From: Acidisoma sp. L85
Lineage (GTDB): Bacteria > Pseudomonadota > Alphaproteobacteria > Acetobacterales > Acetobacteraceae
DNA: 51,897 nucleotides
NCBI RefSeq assembly: GCF_009765865.1
Contig: NZ_LMUQ01000005.1
Span: 1-51,897 of the forward strand
Direction: 5' to 3'
Of the stretch, positions 34,153-44,600 are shown one piece after another. The notes beneath the pieces are model-generated. The model searched no databases, was not told the DNA's origin, and saw nothing but the letters and a program-made list of their open reading frames with translations. How positions within the stretch are numbered: position 1 is the stretch's first letter; each line of letters begins with the position of its first letter. The position numbers and the translations under genes were made by a program.

Positions 34153-34752
34153 TCAAACCGCGGCGGGATCGATCCAGCCGATATTGCCGTCCTGCCGGCG
34201 ATAAACGACGTTCAATTGCCCTGTCACGCTATTGCGGAACATCATGAGCGGCTGATCCGCCAGATCCATCCGCATGACCGCTTCACCAACGGTCAAATGC
34301 ACAATCACCGCCGGATTCTCGGCGACCACGGTCGCGAAATGTCCCGTTGGGCCGGGCGGAGTTTCGGAGTCATCCTCCTGTTCCTCCTCCTGCTGATGAA
34401 GAATGTAATGCTGTGCATTCTCGGCTTCACTGGGCGTGTCCCGCTGCGCGCCGTCACGCGCATGCTCGTTCACGCGCCGCCGATAGCGCCTCAGTCGCTT
34501 AGCGATATGCTCAGCGGCATCATCAAACGCGGCATTCGCATCAGCCGCTTCGCCCTCGCCTCGTAAAGTGAGACCGCGGCCCGCATGCATATTGATGTCA
34601 CAGGTAAAGAAACTGCGGGCACGGCTGAAAGTAACTTGGGCCTCCAAGGCAGAACCGAAATACTTTCGCGAGATCGTATCCAGCATCCCCGAGACGCGCT
34701 CACGCAATGCGTCTGAAAGATCGACCTGCTTGCCGGAAACGGTGATCTGCAT
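34153..34752 (-). CDS. hpf: Ribosome hibernation-promoting factor, long form
   Basis: A 199-residue stationary-phase factor that silences ribosomes by dimerisation. The N-terminal ribosome-binding domain (MQITVSGKQVDLSDALRERV to about 105) ends in a basic helix KRLRRYRRRVNEHA. An acidic linker (QQEEEQEDDSE) leads to the C-terminal dimerisation domain (ENPAVIVHLTVGEAVMRMDL, FRNSVTGQLNVVYRRQDGNI). That second domain is what marks the long form able to make 100S dimers alone. The start at 34752 follows GGGGGA. It follows rpoN by 109 bp, the standard rpoN-hpf order. Confidence 0.93.
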   Translation of the reverse strand: MQITVSGKQVDLSDALRERVSGMLDTISRKYFGSALEAQVTFSRARSFFTCDINMHAGRGLTLRGEGEAADANAAFDDAAEHIAKRLRRYRRRVNEHARDGAQRDTPSEAENAQHYILHQQEEEQEDDSETPPGPTGHFATVVAENPAVIVHLTVGEAVMRMDLADQPLMMFRNSVTGQLNVVYRRQDGNIGWIDPAAV

Positions 34753-34861
34753 TCTGTCCCCCGATGTTCTTGGCCAACGCTGCACGCACGGCATCATCGC
34801 CAAAGCCGGTTTCCCTAATATGAATCACTGGGCGTTCGCGGCGAGGAGTCAATGCCTTGGC

Positions 34862-36331
34862 TCAGGCGGCTGTCTTGTCCCGCTTTCGCTGGAGCGAGGC
34901 GGGAATGCGCAGCGCCTCACGATACTTGGCCACGGTCCGGCGGGCTATGTCTACGCCCTCCTGGCGCAGGATCGCCACAATCGCATCATCGGACAGAATA
35001 TCAGCTTGGCTCTCAGCGCCGATCAGCGCCCGGATGCGATGACGTATCGCTTCAGCGCTGAAAATCTCGCCATCTGTTCCGGCAATTGCGTTGGTAAACA
35101 AGAATTTAAGTTCGAAAACGCCACGCGGCGTGGCGATAGATTTATTGGCCGTTACCCGGCTGACGGTGCTCTCATGCATGCTGATAGCATCGGCGATCTC
35201 CCGCAGCGTCAATGGCCGCAGATGCGAAGCGCCGTGACGCAAAAAGCCATCCTGTCGCCGCACCACCTCGGCCGTCACCTTCAGGATCGTCTGCGCCCGC
35301 TGGTGGAGAGACTTCACCAGCCAATTCGCATTCTGCAGCCGCTCAGACAAAAAAGCCCGATCCTCCGGTCCCGCACGTCCCAATACATGAGCATGGAGAT
35401 CGTAATTGACGAGCACCCGCGGCAACGTCTCGCGATTAAGCTCAATATACCATCCGCCCTCGGCGACGGGGCGCAGAAGCACGTCCGGTATCAAGGGCTG
35501 TAGCGGGGTCCCTTCTTCCCGTGCGCCCGGCTTGGGATCGAGGCTCTTGAGTTCCGTGATCATCACGGCGAGCGCGCCCTGCGTGACGTGACAAAGAGTC
35601 GCCAGACGGGCGTGATCGCGCCGCGCCAGAAGATCGAGGTTATCGACCAGGCAAGCCATCGCCGGGTCGAGGCGCCGGCGGTCGATAAGCTGGGCGCGGA
35701 GGCATTCCCGCAGGTCGAGGGCGAAAAGCCCGACCGGATCGAATCCCATCATCCGCTCGCGCACGGCCTCGACACGCGCCAGAGGCACCACCAGCCCGTC
35801 GGCCACCTCGGCCGGCGTCACCGTCATGCGGCCGGCGCCATCCAGCGCGCCGATGAGCTGGGCACCGATCAGCCGATCGGTGTCGTCGGAAAAGCCGAGC
35901 CGGAGCTGTTGCGCCAGATGTTCCCGCAAGGACCACGGCGACTCAGCGCGGTCGCTCGCCTCCCATTGCCCATCGGAGACCCGGCTCTCGGTCCAATCCG
36001 CGCGCGACGAAACGGCACCCGCCGCTTCCTCGATCCGGTCGGCAACCGCTTCGGCGATCGGCTCAGCCCCGCCGTCCGCCTGAAACGCGCCCACCGCCGC
36101 CACCAGGTCGTCATTGGGCGCCACGCGCTCGGATAGTGCCTCTTCGCCGGGCTCGGCCGCTTCTTCCCGCTCCAGCAACGGATTGCGGTCAAGTTCCTCC
36201 TGCACGAAGTCGGCGAGTTCGAGGTTGGAATACTGCAGCAGCTTGATGGCTTGCCGGAGCTGCGGAGTCATCACCAGCGTCTGCGACTGGCGAAGCGATA
36301 GCTGTGGTCCGATCCTTGGTCCGAGCGCCAT
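34862..36331 (-). CDS. rpoN: RNA polymerase sigma-54 factor
   Basis: A 489-residue sigma-54. Region I is the Gln/Leu-rich start (QLSLRQSQTLVMTPQLRQAI, QYSNLELADFVQEEL); the acidic region II follows to about 120. The core-binding domain has VGLFALDLRECLRAQLIDR. The HTH region contains LTLREIADAISMHESTVSRV, and the RpoN box ARRTVAKYRE is near the C-terminus, contacting the -24 element. All expected parts are present. It sits between lptB and hpf on the same strand. No enhancer-binding protein gene is visible in the window. Confidence 0.95.
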   Translation of the reverse strand: MALGPRIGPQLSLRQSQTLVMTPQLRQAIKLLQYSNLELADFVQEELDRNPLLEREEAAEPGEEALSERVAPNDDLVAAVGAFQADGGAEPIAEAVADRIEEAAGAVSSRADWTESRVSDGQWEASDRAESPWSLREHLAQQLRLGFSDDTDRLIGAQLIGALDGAGRMTVTPAEVADGLVVPLARVEAVRERMMGFDPVGLFALDLRECLRAQLIDRRRLDPAMACLVDNLDLLARRDHARLATLCHVTQGALAVMITELKSLDPKPGAREEGTPLQPLIPDVLLRPVAEGGWYIELNRETLPRVLVNYDLHAHVLGRAGPEDRAFLSERLQNANWLVKSLHQRAQTILKVTAEVVRRQDGFLRHGASHLRPLTLREIADAISMHESTVSRVTANKSIATPRGVFELKFLFTNAIAGTDGEIFSAEAIRHRIRALIGAESQADILSDDAIVAILRQEGVDIARRTVAKYREALRIPASLQRKRDKTAA

Positions 36332-36375
36332 GGCTGTCAGGCTAGAACCTCCGCACCTGAGGGTGAGCCGGCAGA

Positions 36376-37140
36376 CTACAGGCTGAAACGCTCTCCGAGA
36401 TAGACTCGACGTACATCCTCGTGGCTCACGACTTCGGAGGGGCGTCCCTCCATCAGCACCTGCCCGTCATGCAGGATATAGGCCCGATCGATGATTTCGA
36501 GGGTCTCGCGCACGTTGTGATCGGTGATCAGCACCCCGATGCCGCGATGCTTGAGATGGGAAACCAGATCGCGGATTTCGCCCACCGCGATGGGGTCGAT
36601 GCCCGCCAGCGGCTCGTCGAGCAGGATATAGCCTGGCCGCGTCGCCAGGGCCCGGGCGATCTCCACCCGCCGCCGCTCGCCGCCGGACAGCGCGAGCGAG
36701 GGCGTGCGGCGCAAATGCGCGATACCGAATTCGTTGAGAAGTCCGTCCAGCATGATCTGCTGCTTGTCGGCATCCGGCTCGCTGATCTCGATCACCGCCT
36801 TGATGTTCTGCTCGACATTGAGGCCGCGAAAGACGCTCGCCTCCTGCGGCAGGTAGCCGATCCCCAGGCGGGCGCGGCGATACATCGGCAGCGCTGTGAT
36901 CGTGTTGCCGTCGAGCGTGATCTCGCCGCTGTCGGGGCGGACGAGGCCCATGATCATGTAGAAGGTCGTGGTCTTGCCGGCGCCATTGGGACCGAGCAGG
37001 CCCACCGCCTCGCCACGCTTGACGGTGAGCGACACGCCTTTGACCACTGGCCGCTGCTTGAAGCTTTTGCCGAGGCCTCGCGCGACGAGGCCGCTGCGGT
37101 TGACGGGCGCTACGGGGCCCGCGCGGGTTGGTTCTCTCAT
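36376..37140 (-). CDS. lptB: LPS export ATPase LptB
   Basis: A 254-residue ATPase of the LptB2FG transporter that extracts lipopolysaccharide from the inner membrane. Walker A is LGPNGAGKTTTFYMIMGLVR; LSGGERRRVEIARALATRPG is the signature; YILLDEPLAGIDPIAVGEI is Walker B, with the LptB-type DPIAV. PMYRRARLGIGYLPQEASVF is also characteristic. The basic Pro-rich N-terminus (about 17 residues) may be an over-extended start. It follows lptA by 31 bp. Confidence 0.94.
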   Translation of the reverse strand: MREPTRAGPVAPVNRSGLVARGLGKSFKQRPVVKGVSLTVKRGEAVGLLGPNGAGKTTTFYMIMGLVRPDSGEITLDGNTITALPMYRRARLGIGYLPQEASVFRGLNVEQNIKAVIEISEPDADKQQIMLDGLLNEFGIAHLRRTPSLALSGGERRRVEIARALATRPGYILLDEPLAGIDPIAVGEIRDLVSHLKHRGIGVLITDHNVRETLEIIDRAYILHDGQVLMEGRPSEVVSHEDVRRVYLGERFSL

Positions 37141-37171
37141 GCGCCCTCGTGTTGCGTCTTGGCGGCGGAGG

Positions 37172-38233
37172 TCAAGGCGCGGGATGGACCTTCGGCCGCT
37201 TTTCGGGTGCGGGCGCGGTTGTCGTCGCCTGGGCGGCCTGGTTGGGCATGATCAGCCCCTCCACCCGCGCGCCGGGATGCGCGAGCAGACGGGACACGCC
37301 GGTCTTCATATTGACCAGCGCCTCGGCGCCCGTCAGCTCGTTCTGGCCACGGGTGATGTGAACATTGCCCGCCAGACGAGCGATCCCGATCGAAGGCACG
37401 TAAACGCCGCGATCGCCCTGCACGATATCGGTCGCGGTCTGAACGACGACATGGCCGATCGCATCGACGCGCTTGAGCTTGCCCGAGGGATCGACGGGAT
37501 CCGCCGCGTTCTGAGCGGTCGCCTTGCCCGCCGGGGCGGCCGCCTGGCCCGGCGCCGGTGTCGCATCGGTATAAGCAACCAGCACGTCGCCCGCGATGCG
37601 GCGGCCATCCTTGGTGACGACCACCGCGTTGCCCCGCGCCACCGCCATATGCTGGCTCGACCAGTATTCGAGGGAATCGCGCGAAGTGATCACGTAGTCA
37701 GCCGTCGCGAGCTTGAGGTGCGCGCCGGTCAGCACCAGCACCGCCTGGTCCATGTCATAGGCCGCATGGTCCCCGAAAGCCTGGTCCGTCGGCGTGTAGA
37801 TATGGACGGCGCCCCGCGCCTCCAGCAGGTAGATCTCGTTTCCCCCTTCGCTGCCATCGCCGGGCAACCCAGTCGGAGCCGAGGGCGCGGCCGGCGCCGC
37901 AGCCGGCTTCTGGCCGGGTGCCGCCGGTTTCTTGCGGTAATGGGCGATAAGCTGGTCCGAGGTAATCGTCACATTGCCGCGCACCGCTTTCGCGGACTGA
38001 TCGGCAATCACCTCTTGCTGCATCTGCCGCCACTCGATCCCGCCTTGCGAGGTGATGGAGATCGGACCGCCCTTCGAGAGGTTCAGCGCCTGCGCGGCGA
38101 CAGGTGACGACACACCACCTCCGGCCGCGGCCGCCAGCAGCACGCCGAGGGCCACGGCGCCGCCTTGGCGCCTCATCCGTCTTATCGCTCGCAGGGAGGC
38201 CGGATTACGCGTGCTAGCGAAAGCCGGGTTCAT
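37172..38233 (-). CDS. lptA: Periplasmic LPS bridge protein LptA (OstA-like)
   Basis: A 353-residue protein, nearly twice the length of enterobacterial LptA. The signal region GGAVALGVLLAAAAGGGVSS is followed by the OstA-like fold: GGIEWRQMQQEVIADQSAKA, VRGNVTITSDQLIAHYRK, and repeats such as MAVARGNAVVVTKDGRRIAG and GIARLAGNVHITRGQNELTG. Two Pro/Ala-rich insertions (about 110-130 and 250-265) and a Pro-rich tail explain the extra length. It should carry LPS across the periplasm between LptC and LptD. Its ATG overlaps the lptC stop as ATGA; an internal ATG at residue 20 is an alternative start. Confidence 0.88.
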   Translation of the reverse strand: MNPAFASTRNPASLRAIRRMRRQGGAVALGVLLAAAAGGGVSSPVAAQALNLSKGGPISITSQGGIEWRQMQQEVIADQSAKAVRGNVTITSDQLIAHYRKKPAAPGQKPAAAPAAPSAPTGLPGDGSEGGNEIYLLEARGAVHIYTPTDQAFGDHAAYDMDQAVLVLTGAHLKLATADYVITSRDSLEYWSSQHMAVARGNAVVVTKDGRRIAGDVLVAYTDATPAPGQAAAPAGKATAQNAADPVDPSGKLKRVDAIGHVVVQTATDIVQGDRGVYVPSIGIARLAGNVHITRGQNELTGAEALVNMKTGVSRLLAHPGARVEGLIMPNQAAQATTTAPAPEKRPKVHPAP

Positions 38234-38922
38234 GACCCCCCGTTCAGGACCAGCTTGGCCGGCCCTGTGAAGAAAATACGGGTCCCGTGGTCCGTCAGCG
38301 TAAAGCCCTTCGCGTCGAGCGTGCCGAAGGGGCCTTCCGCGCTGACCGGGTCCTGGCCCTTCGCGGTGTCGTTCTTCAGGTTCACGACGGCGGCATGGGT
38401 GCGCAGCGTGGTGCCGTCATCGCGATAAAGGGTCACGTGGTCGCTGAGGTCGAGATGCTGCACGTGGGTATGATAGAGCCCGGCGCGTGACTGAACCATA
38501 AGCCAGGCCCCGCCCTTCAGCGTGATGTCCCCGGCCGGCTGCGTCAGGGTCACGTGCTCCGCATCGTTCTGCACGGCCTGGGCGGCGGTCAAAGTGAAGG
38601 GACGGCCGGAATCGTCCACGCCCTGGTAATGCGCCTTGGTCATACTACCCTGGCTCGACGCCTCAGTGCCTGGCGCGATATGGTAGGAAATCCGAGCGGG
38701 ATTGTGCCGGTTGCCGATCTCGGGCCACAGCACAACCAGGCTCAGCAGCGCCAGCGCGCCCACCGGCAGCAGGCGTTTCAGCCACACAACCAGGATGCGG
38801 CGACGCGCCAGCTTGTTCGCCGAGGGCAGCCGCCGTCCACGCCAATGCGGGCGATTCGCCTGGAGCGCCGTATCCGCGTCGGAGCGGCTCAGCAGACCCA
38901 GACGATCCGGAATGGCGCTCAT
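38230..38922 (-). CDS. lptC: LPS export protein LptC
   Basis: A 230-residue bitopic protein with one membrane segment near residues 46-66 (VVWLKRLLPVGALALLSLVV) and a periplasmic beta-jellyroll (AHYQGVDDSGRPFTLTAAQA, GDITLKGGAWLMVQSRAG, and GPFGTLDAKGFTLTDHGTRI). It receives LPS from LptB2FG and passes it to LptA. It overlaps kdsD upstream and lptA downstream by 4 bp each. The order kdsD-lptC-lptA-lptB-rpoN supports the call more than sequence similarity, which is weak in this family. Confidence 0.9.
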   Translation of the reverse strand: MSAIPDRLGLLSRSDADTALQANRPHWRGRRLPSANKLARRRILVVWLKRLLPVGALALLSLVVLWPEIGNRHNPARISYHIAPGTEASSQGSMTKAHYQGVDDSGRPFTLTAAQAVQNDAEHVTLTQPAGDITLKGGAWLMVQSRAGLYHTHVQHLDLSDHVTLYRDDGTTLRTHAAVVNLKNDTAKGQDPVSAEGPFGTLDAKGFTLTDHGTRIFFTGPAKLVLNGGS

Positions 38923-39905
38923 GCAACCCCCGCACGCAAAAGATCATGGATATGGAGCAGCCCAACCGGGCGGCTCCCTGAATCGACCACGAAAAGGCTG
39001 GTGATCGGCGGCCCCTTCGCGTTCATCCGGTGCAAAGCCTCGACCGCCAGAAGATCGGGCGAGACGACACGCGGCGCCGCACGCATCACCTGTCCCACCG
39101 ACTGCGTTAGTAGTCCAGGCCCCATGGCGCGGCGCAGGTCTCCGTCCGTGATGATGCCCGTTAGTACGCCATCGTCATCAACGACCCCGAGGCAGCCCAC
39201 CGCCTTCTCGGTCATCACGAGCAGGGCGTCGGCCATGATCATCCCGGGCGGCGCCAAGGGCAGCGCATCGCCGTGCCGCATGAGTTCGCTGACCCGCTTG
39301 AGCTTCGCGCCCAGACGGCCGCCGGGGTGAAACTGGCGGTAGTCGGTGGCCGTAAACCCTCGCCGTGTCAGCAGCGCCACCGCGAGCGCATCGCCAAGTG
39401 CCAGCTGCATCGTGGTGCTGGTGGTCGGCGCCAACCCCATTGGGCAAGCCTCTTCCGTCTCGGGCAGCACCAGCACGACGTCGGCGGCCAGCGCCAGCGT
39501 GCTTTCGCCGCGCGCCGTCATGGCGATCAGGCTGAGCCCGAAGCGCCGGCTATGGGCCACCAGATCGGCGAGTTCGGCGGTCTCGCCCGAATTGGACAGT
39601 GCCAGCACCGCATCTCCCGGCAGGATCATGCCGAGATCGCCGTGGGAAGCCTCGCCGGGATGGACGAAATGGGCAGGCGTGCCGGTGGAGGCAAAGGTCG
39701 CCGCGATTTTCCGGGCGATATGCCCCGACTTGCCCATGCCGGTGACGATGACCCGCCCCTCGGCGCGGAACAGCAGCGACACAGCCCGGCCAAAACTACC
39801 GTCGAGCCCATGCGCCAGCGCTCCGAGGGCGTCCGCCTCGGTGGCGAGCACTCTCCGGGCGACCGCGAGGTCGTGGTCGGAAGCGAGGGTGGTCACGGCC
39901 GTCAT
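38919..39905 (-). CDS. kdsD: D-arabinose 5-phosphate isomerase (KpsF/GutQ type)
   Basis: A 328-residue enzyme that converts ribulose 5-phosphate to arabinose 5-phosphate, the first step to the LPS sugar Kdo. The SIS domain (about 40-175) shows VIVTGMGKSGHIARKIAATF, TPAHFVHPGEASHGDLGMI and LALSNSGETAELADLVAHS. Two CBS domains follow (from about 205: MRHGDALPLAPPGMIMADAL and a second ending near 325). Such CBS pairs often bind nucleotides. It heads the LPS-export operon, linking Kdo supply and LPS transport. Confidence 0.92.
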   Translation of the reverse strand: MTAVTTLASDHDLAVARRVLATEADALGALAHGLDGSFGRAVSLLFRAEGRVIVTGMGKSGHIARKIAATFASTGTPAHFVHPGEASHGDLGMILPGDAVLALSNSGETAELADLVAHSRRFGLSLIAMTARGESTLALAADVVLVLPETEEACPMGLAPTTSTTMQLALGDALAVALLTRRGFTATDYRQFHPGGRLGAKLKRVSELMRHGDALPLAPPGMIMADALLVMTEKAVGCLGVVDDDGVLTGIITDGDLRRAMGPGLLTQSVGQVMRAAPRVVSPDLLAVEALHRMNAKGPPITSLFVVDSGSRPVGLLHIHDLLRAGVA

Positions 39906-40209
39906 GCCAGGTTCAGACTCATCCAGAAGGGTCTCGAGCTAGCCAAGCGGGGCCGGCGGAGCGGCAGCGCCAAAATGAAGCGGTGAAGAAATGCTTTCCG
40001 ACTCGGCGGACGCGCGATCAACTTTCCGCACTGCATATTTCACGCTGGCGTTATAGTCATCCAAAAGCGGCAGCGACATGGCAAATTGGTAATCAGTCGT
40101 CTCGCGAGATACCGCCAAGGCGATCCCATGACGCAGGGTTGCGGAATCCGCAGCCTTCGCGGTCAGCACCGCGCTTTGCGGCGGTCGCCGCGCGGCTCAT
40201 CCTAAGGAC
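39906..40209. other. Divergent 304-bp gap between kdsD and the MFS gene
   Basis: It should hold the promoters of the kdsD-lpt-rpoN operon and of the efflux gene. A minus-strand frame (39939-40169; possible ATG at 40079 giving 46 residues, MSLPLLDDYNASVKYAVRKV...) has no ribosome site or known motif and I do not call it. No operator symmetry is obvious. Confidence 0.4.
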
Positions 40210-41634
40210 ATGGGCCTGACTTTGCCGGTAGCCAAATCCTCCCCGAACGCACCCAGTTTTCGCGTCATCGCCCTCATTGTCGCGGTCGCGCTGTTCATGG
40301 AGCAGTTGGACGCGACGGTGATCTCGACGTCCTTGCCGGCAATGGCCCGCAGCTTCGATGTCAAGCTGCTGCACATGAGCGTGGCGCTTACCTCCTATCT
40401 GCTCAGCCTGGCCATTTTCATCCCGGCGAGCGGGGTCATCGCCGACCGTTTCGGCACCCGGCGCGTCTTCAACGGCGCCATCATCCTCTTCACTCTGGGC
40501 TCCATCCTCTGCGCCCAGGCGCCGAGCCTGTCGCTGCTGGTGGCCGCTCGGGTCATCCAGGGGGCGGGGGGCGCCATGATGATTCCGGTCGGCCGCCTCA
40601 TCCTGCTGCGCGCGGTACCGAAGAAAGACATGGTCTCGGCGATGGCCTGGTTCCTGATCCCGGCGCTGATCGGGCCGGTGATCGGCCCGCCGCTCGGCGG
40701 CTTCATCACCACCTATCTGTCCTGGCGCTGGATCTTCTACATCAACATCCCGATCGGCGTGCTTGGCGCGATCCTGTCGACCCTATTGATCCCCGATATC
40801 CGCGAGGGCGGCGGCCTGCGGTTCGATCTGCCGGGTTTCCTGCTCTCCGGCGTCACCCTCGCCTGCCTCACCTTCGGCTTCACGCTGGCGACGCGCGGTT
40901 CTGACACGCGGGAGGGGATCCTCCTGCTACTCGGCGGCATCCTCGGCGGCGCAGCCTATATCCTCTACGCACGTCGCCGCTCCAACGCGATTCTGGATCT
41001 GCGGCTGATGCGGATTCAGACCTTCCGGGTCTCGACCATAGCCGGCTCCCTCTCGCGCATCACCTGGGGCGCGGTGCCGTTCCTGCTGCCGATGATGATG
41101 CAGCTCGGCTTCGGCTTCAGCGCCGCGCAAAGTGGCCTGATCACCTTCACCACGGCGGCCGGCGCGATGGTGATGAAATTCGTCGCCGGGCCAATTCTAA
41201 GGCGCTTCGGCTTTCGCAATACGCTGATCTGGAACCAGCTCCTCGCCACCGCCTGCATCGCCGCCTGCGCCACGTTCCAGCCTGGCACACCGATGCCGCT
41301 GATCTACGCGGTGCTTCTGGTTGGAGGCTTCTTCCAGTCGCTGCAATTCACCGCCTACAACACCATCGCCTATGCCGACCTGCGGCCCGAGCGCATGAGC
41401 GCCGCCACCGGCTTCTACACCGTCTTCCAGCAATTGATGCTCTCGCTGGGAATCTGCCTCGCCGCCGCGGCACTCTCCGCGACATCGAGCCTCGCCGGGC
41501 GGCATGTCCCGGACCTCGGCGACTTCCACATCGCCTTTCTCGTGGTCAGTGCGGTGTCGCTGCTCTCGGGGCCGTTCTGCGCCCGCTTGCCCGCCACCGC
41601 GGGTGCCGAAATGAGCGGGCACCGGGCCGCCTGA
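40210..41634 (+). CDS. MFS efflux protein, DHA2 (EmrB/QacA) family
   Basis: A 474-residue proton-driven drug or toxin exporter with about fourteen membrane segments. The first contains MEQLDATVISTSLPAMARSF, the DHA2 motif with the membrane aspartate. GVIADRFGTRRVFNGAIILF is the motif A loop. RVIQGAGGAMMIPVGRLILL is motif B, and PALIGPVIGPPLGGFITTYL is the antiporter motif C. RWIFYINIPIGVLG completes the set. The substrate is unknown. There is no adjacent EmrA-like membrane-fusion gene, so it likely works alone in the inner membrane. It converges on a glycosyltransferase gene with only 7 bp between stops. Confidence 0.9.
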   Translation: MGLTLPVAKSSPNAPSFRVIALIVAVALFMEQLDATVISTSLPAMARSFDVKLLHMSVALTSYLLSLAIFIPASGVIADRFGTRRVFNGAIILFTLGSILCAQAPSLSLLVAARVIQGAGGAMMIPVGRLILLRAVPKKDMVSAMAWFLIPALIGPVIGPPLGGFITTYLSWRWIFYINIPIGVLGAILSTLLIPDIREGGGLRFDLPGFLLSGVTLACLTFGFTLATRGSDTREGILLLLGGILGGAAYILYARRRSNAILDLRLMRIQTFRVSTIAGSLSRITWGAVPFLLPMMMQLGFGFSAAQSGLITFTTAAGAMVMKFVAGPILRRFGFRNTLIWNQLLATACIAACATFQPGTPMPLIYAVLLVGGFFQSLQFTAYNTIAYADLRPERMSAATGFYTVFQQLMLSLGICLAAAALSATSSLAGRHVPDLGDFHIAFLVVSAVSLLSGPFCARLPATAGAEMSGHRAA

Positions 41635-41641
41635 GAAGACT

Positions 41642-44600
41642 CTACAGCTCCCCCGAAACCGCCGCAAAGGCGCGGCGGCCCGTCAGAACGCGCCGATAGA
41701 CCCGGTCATACTCCGCCGCCATCGCCGCTGTGTCGTAAGTGACGCCCTCGCCCTCCTGCCACCGGCGCACCTCCTTCCGGGCGCGCGTGAACTCCGCCGG
41801 CTTCGCCGCCAGACTCTGCAGCCGGGCGAGAAGCTCCGTCGCCGTGCTCTCCACCGGCATTAGCCAGCCGCCACCCTGCCGAGCAATGCGCTCCGCGACC
41901 GCGCCAATATCGAGCGCGAGCACCGGCAGACCACAGGCCCACATCTCGGTCAGCGTGTGACTCCAGGTCTCCGCCCAGATCGAGAAGATCGCGCCGAGAT
42001 GCGGGCGGATCTCGGCCGCGCGGGCGGCGAATTCGTCACGCTGATAGCGACCATGCAGCACGACATTGGCGGAAGCACTGACAATCCCGGGATCGCCGAG
42101 GATATGGAATTCCACGCTGTCCCCAGCCATCGCCGCAAGCTCGTTCACCAGATGCGAGCCTTTGGCCGGCGAGAGATTGCCCGGCAACAACACCCGCAGC
42201 CGCTCGCCCTTGGCGGGGACGCTCGCGACATTGGCCATCGCCTCGAAGGACCGGCCGTGCGGGATAACGTCGAATCCCTTGGCCGCGACAGCCGGAAACG
42301 CATCTGAGACAATCCCCGCGGCCGATGCGGACGTCGTCACATAGGCGTCGCAAGCCGCGAGCGAGAGCCGCATCTTGTCGCGCCAGCGATGAACGAAGCG
42401 ATGCTTGAGATGCGGCACCTCGGACGCCGGCCAAAGCTCCGCCTGGCAATAGCCATCGCCTTCCGTGCAGCGCCCGGCGCAGAAGCGGCGGTTCTCGTCG
42501 AGCAGTTTGACGGTGGGACAGACGGTGTAGAAGTCGTGGAAGGACATCACCACCGGCGCGCCGAAACGCTGCGCGACGCGCGGCAGGTCGATGCTATGCC
42601 AGCCCAGGTGGCGGATATGCACAAGCTCGATCGCGCGGCGCAGAAGAATGCCACCGACAAGCTCGTCGTAATCATGGGAGCGGTGGTCAGCCATCTTGAT
42701 CGGCTGCGGCAGCTCCAATGTCTCGACAGGTCGCGCGAAACCGTCCTCCGCGCGATAGAGCAGCAACCTCTCCGCATCGCAACGCAGAAGCCAGGCGTCA
42801 TAGCGATCCGCGAGCGCCGCCATGAGGTCACGATTGGTCTGCGGCGTGCCGCCCGTCTCGGTCGACACCACGAAGAGCACGCGCGGGCGGATCGATTCCC
42901 GCTTGAGCCGGGCGGCTCCCGCCTGCATCCGCCACCGCGCCGCCGCGATGAGCGGATCGCGCTTCATCGCATCCACCAGCGCGCCGTATTCCGGATAGCG
43001 CACATCCAGCGTTTCGCGCGCCCGCAGGATTAGCTCGCTCTGAGCCTCCTTGAAACTCGCGGAACGCTTGTGGAAGACCAGCGTGCGGTCATCCAACACG
43101 TGAGTCCAGCCGAGCCCCCGCGCACGCAGGCAAAGGTCGTTCTCCTCCCCATAACCACGTGGGAAAGCCGCCTCGTCGAAACCACCCGTCTCGTCCAGGC
43201 AATCACGCCGCAGATAGAGGCAGAAACCATGGCCAGTCGGCACCGTCGGATAGAACGGCCCGGCCCCCTGAGCCGCCAGCCGCGCGGCGGTTTCGATCGT
43301 GCCGCCCGCCAGCGCATTGTCGGTCCCCGAATGCGGAAAGGAGAAGATGCCCGCGTTGGTCGACATCGGCGTCGCCGAACCGTGCCTCGGGTGGCTGTAG
43401 GCCGCCGCGCGCAGCCCCTCCAGCCAGCGCGGTCCCACCGCCGTATCCGAATTGAGCAGCACGACATCGTCTCGCCCCGCCAGGGCAATGCCATGGTTGC
43501 AGCTACGGGTGAAACCGCGATTCTCCGCGCTGCGATGGATCTCGACCCCGGCTCGCCCTTCGTAGCGCGACAGCGCTTCCCTCACCGCCGGATCGGGGCT
43601 CGCATCGTCGAGCAGGATGAGACGCGCCGGCAGGGTGGTCCAGGCCACCAGGCTCTCCAGACACAGCGCCAGATCCTCGGCCGCGTTATAGATCGGCACG
43701 ATGACCGCGATGCCCCGCGCGGCAAGGGACGGAATGAGATGCGGCACCAGCCCGCCACGCGACGCCTGCGGGACGAGTTCGGCCTCGACCACGCCACGCA
43801 ACAGCTTGGCCGAGCCGAGCGGCCGGGCAGCTAGTTGCGTACGGCCACCCTCCGACGGCGTAAGACCAAGCGGCAGACGAAAACCGCCGATGGTTTGCGA
43901 AATCCGCTCTCGCTTCAGATCGATGCGCGCCCGATCCGCGCTCACCGTCGCGAGCGGCGTATTATCCGCGAGAATCTCGATGTCCAAGGCGAGATCGGGA
44001 AACTCTCGGGCCACGGCCCAGCCGTGCAGCCGGCTCTTGTCGATCTTCTCGACCCGACCCGAAACGGCCGGCGCCAGATCGGCATCCAGCGCGACCACCG
44101 CGCGGTCGTCGCAGATCAACTCGTAGCGATGACTGCCCCCGTCCAGCAGAAACAGGTTTGGTTCGCGCGCGGCGATCCTCGTCAGCAAGGCGCGGAGCGG
44201 CAGATGGAAGCCGAAGGGCTGTGTTCGGGCCGCCTCGAAGGGCAAGTCGCCGCGGGGCACGTCGAGTTTGAGCGGCACATCAAGCCAGCCGTCGAAACGC
44301 AGCACCGGCGCTTTGCCGGAAATCCGCAGCGCCGGATCGAAGATCCAGCCCCAAACACCGTCCAGGCCGACATGCTCGATCGTGCCGAGCGGTTCGAAGG
44401 GCGCATGGCGGACGGTGGCAAGCGAGAAGGCCAGCGGCGCCAGCCCATCGGCCGAGGTGGTGATCCCCGCTTCCGCCGGGAGTTCGCCGTCGACCGGTGC
44501 GACCAACTGGAACGCGCAGGCGCCAAGACCCGTCTCGGTGAGGTCCGGCCGCGTGTGATAAGCGCGAAGCGGCAGTTGCGCGCCGTCCCATAAAGTGACG

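Noticed and set aside
39939-40169. Minus-strand small frame upstream of kdsD
   Set aside because: No ribosome site before either start and no recognisable content; mentioned only in the gap entry.
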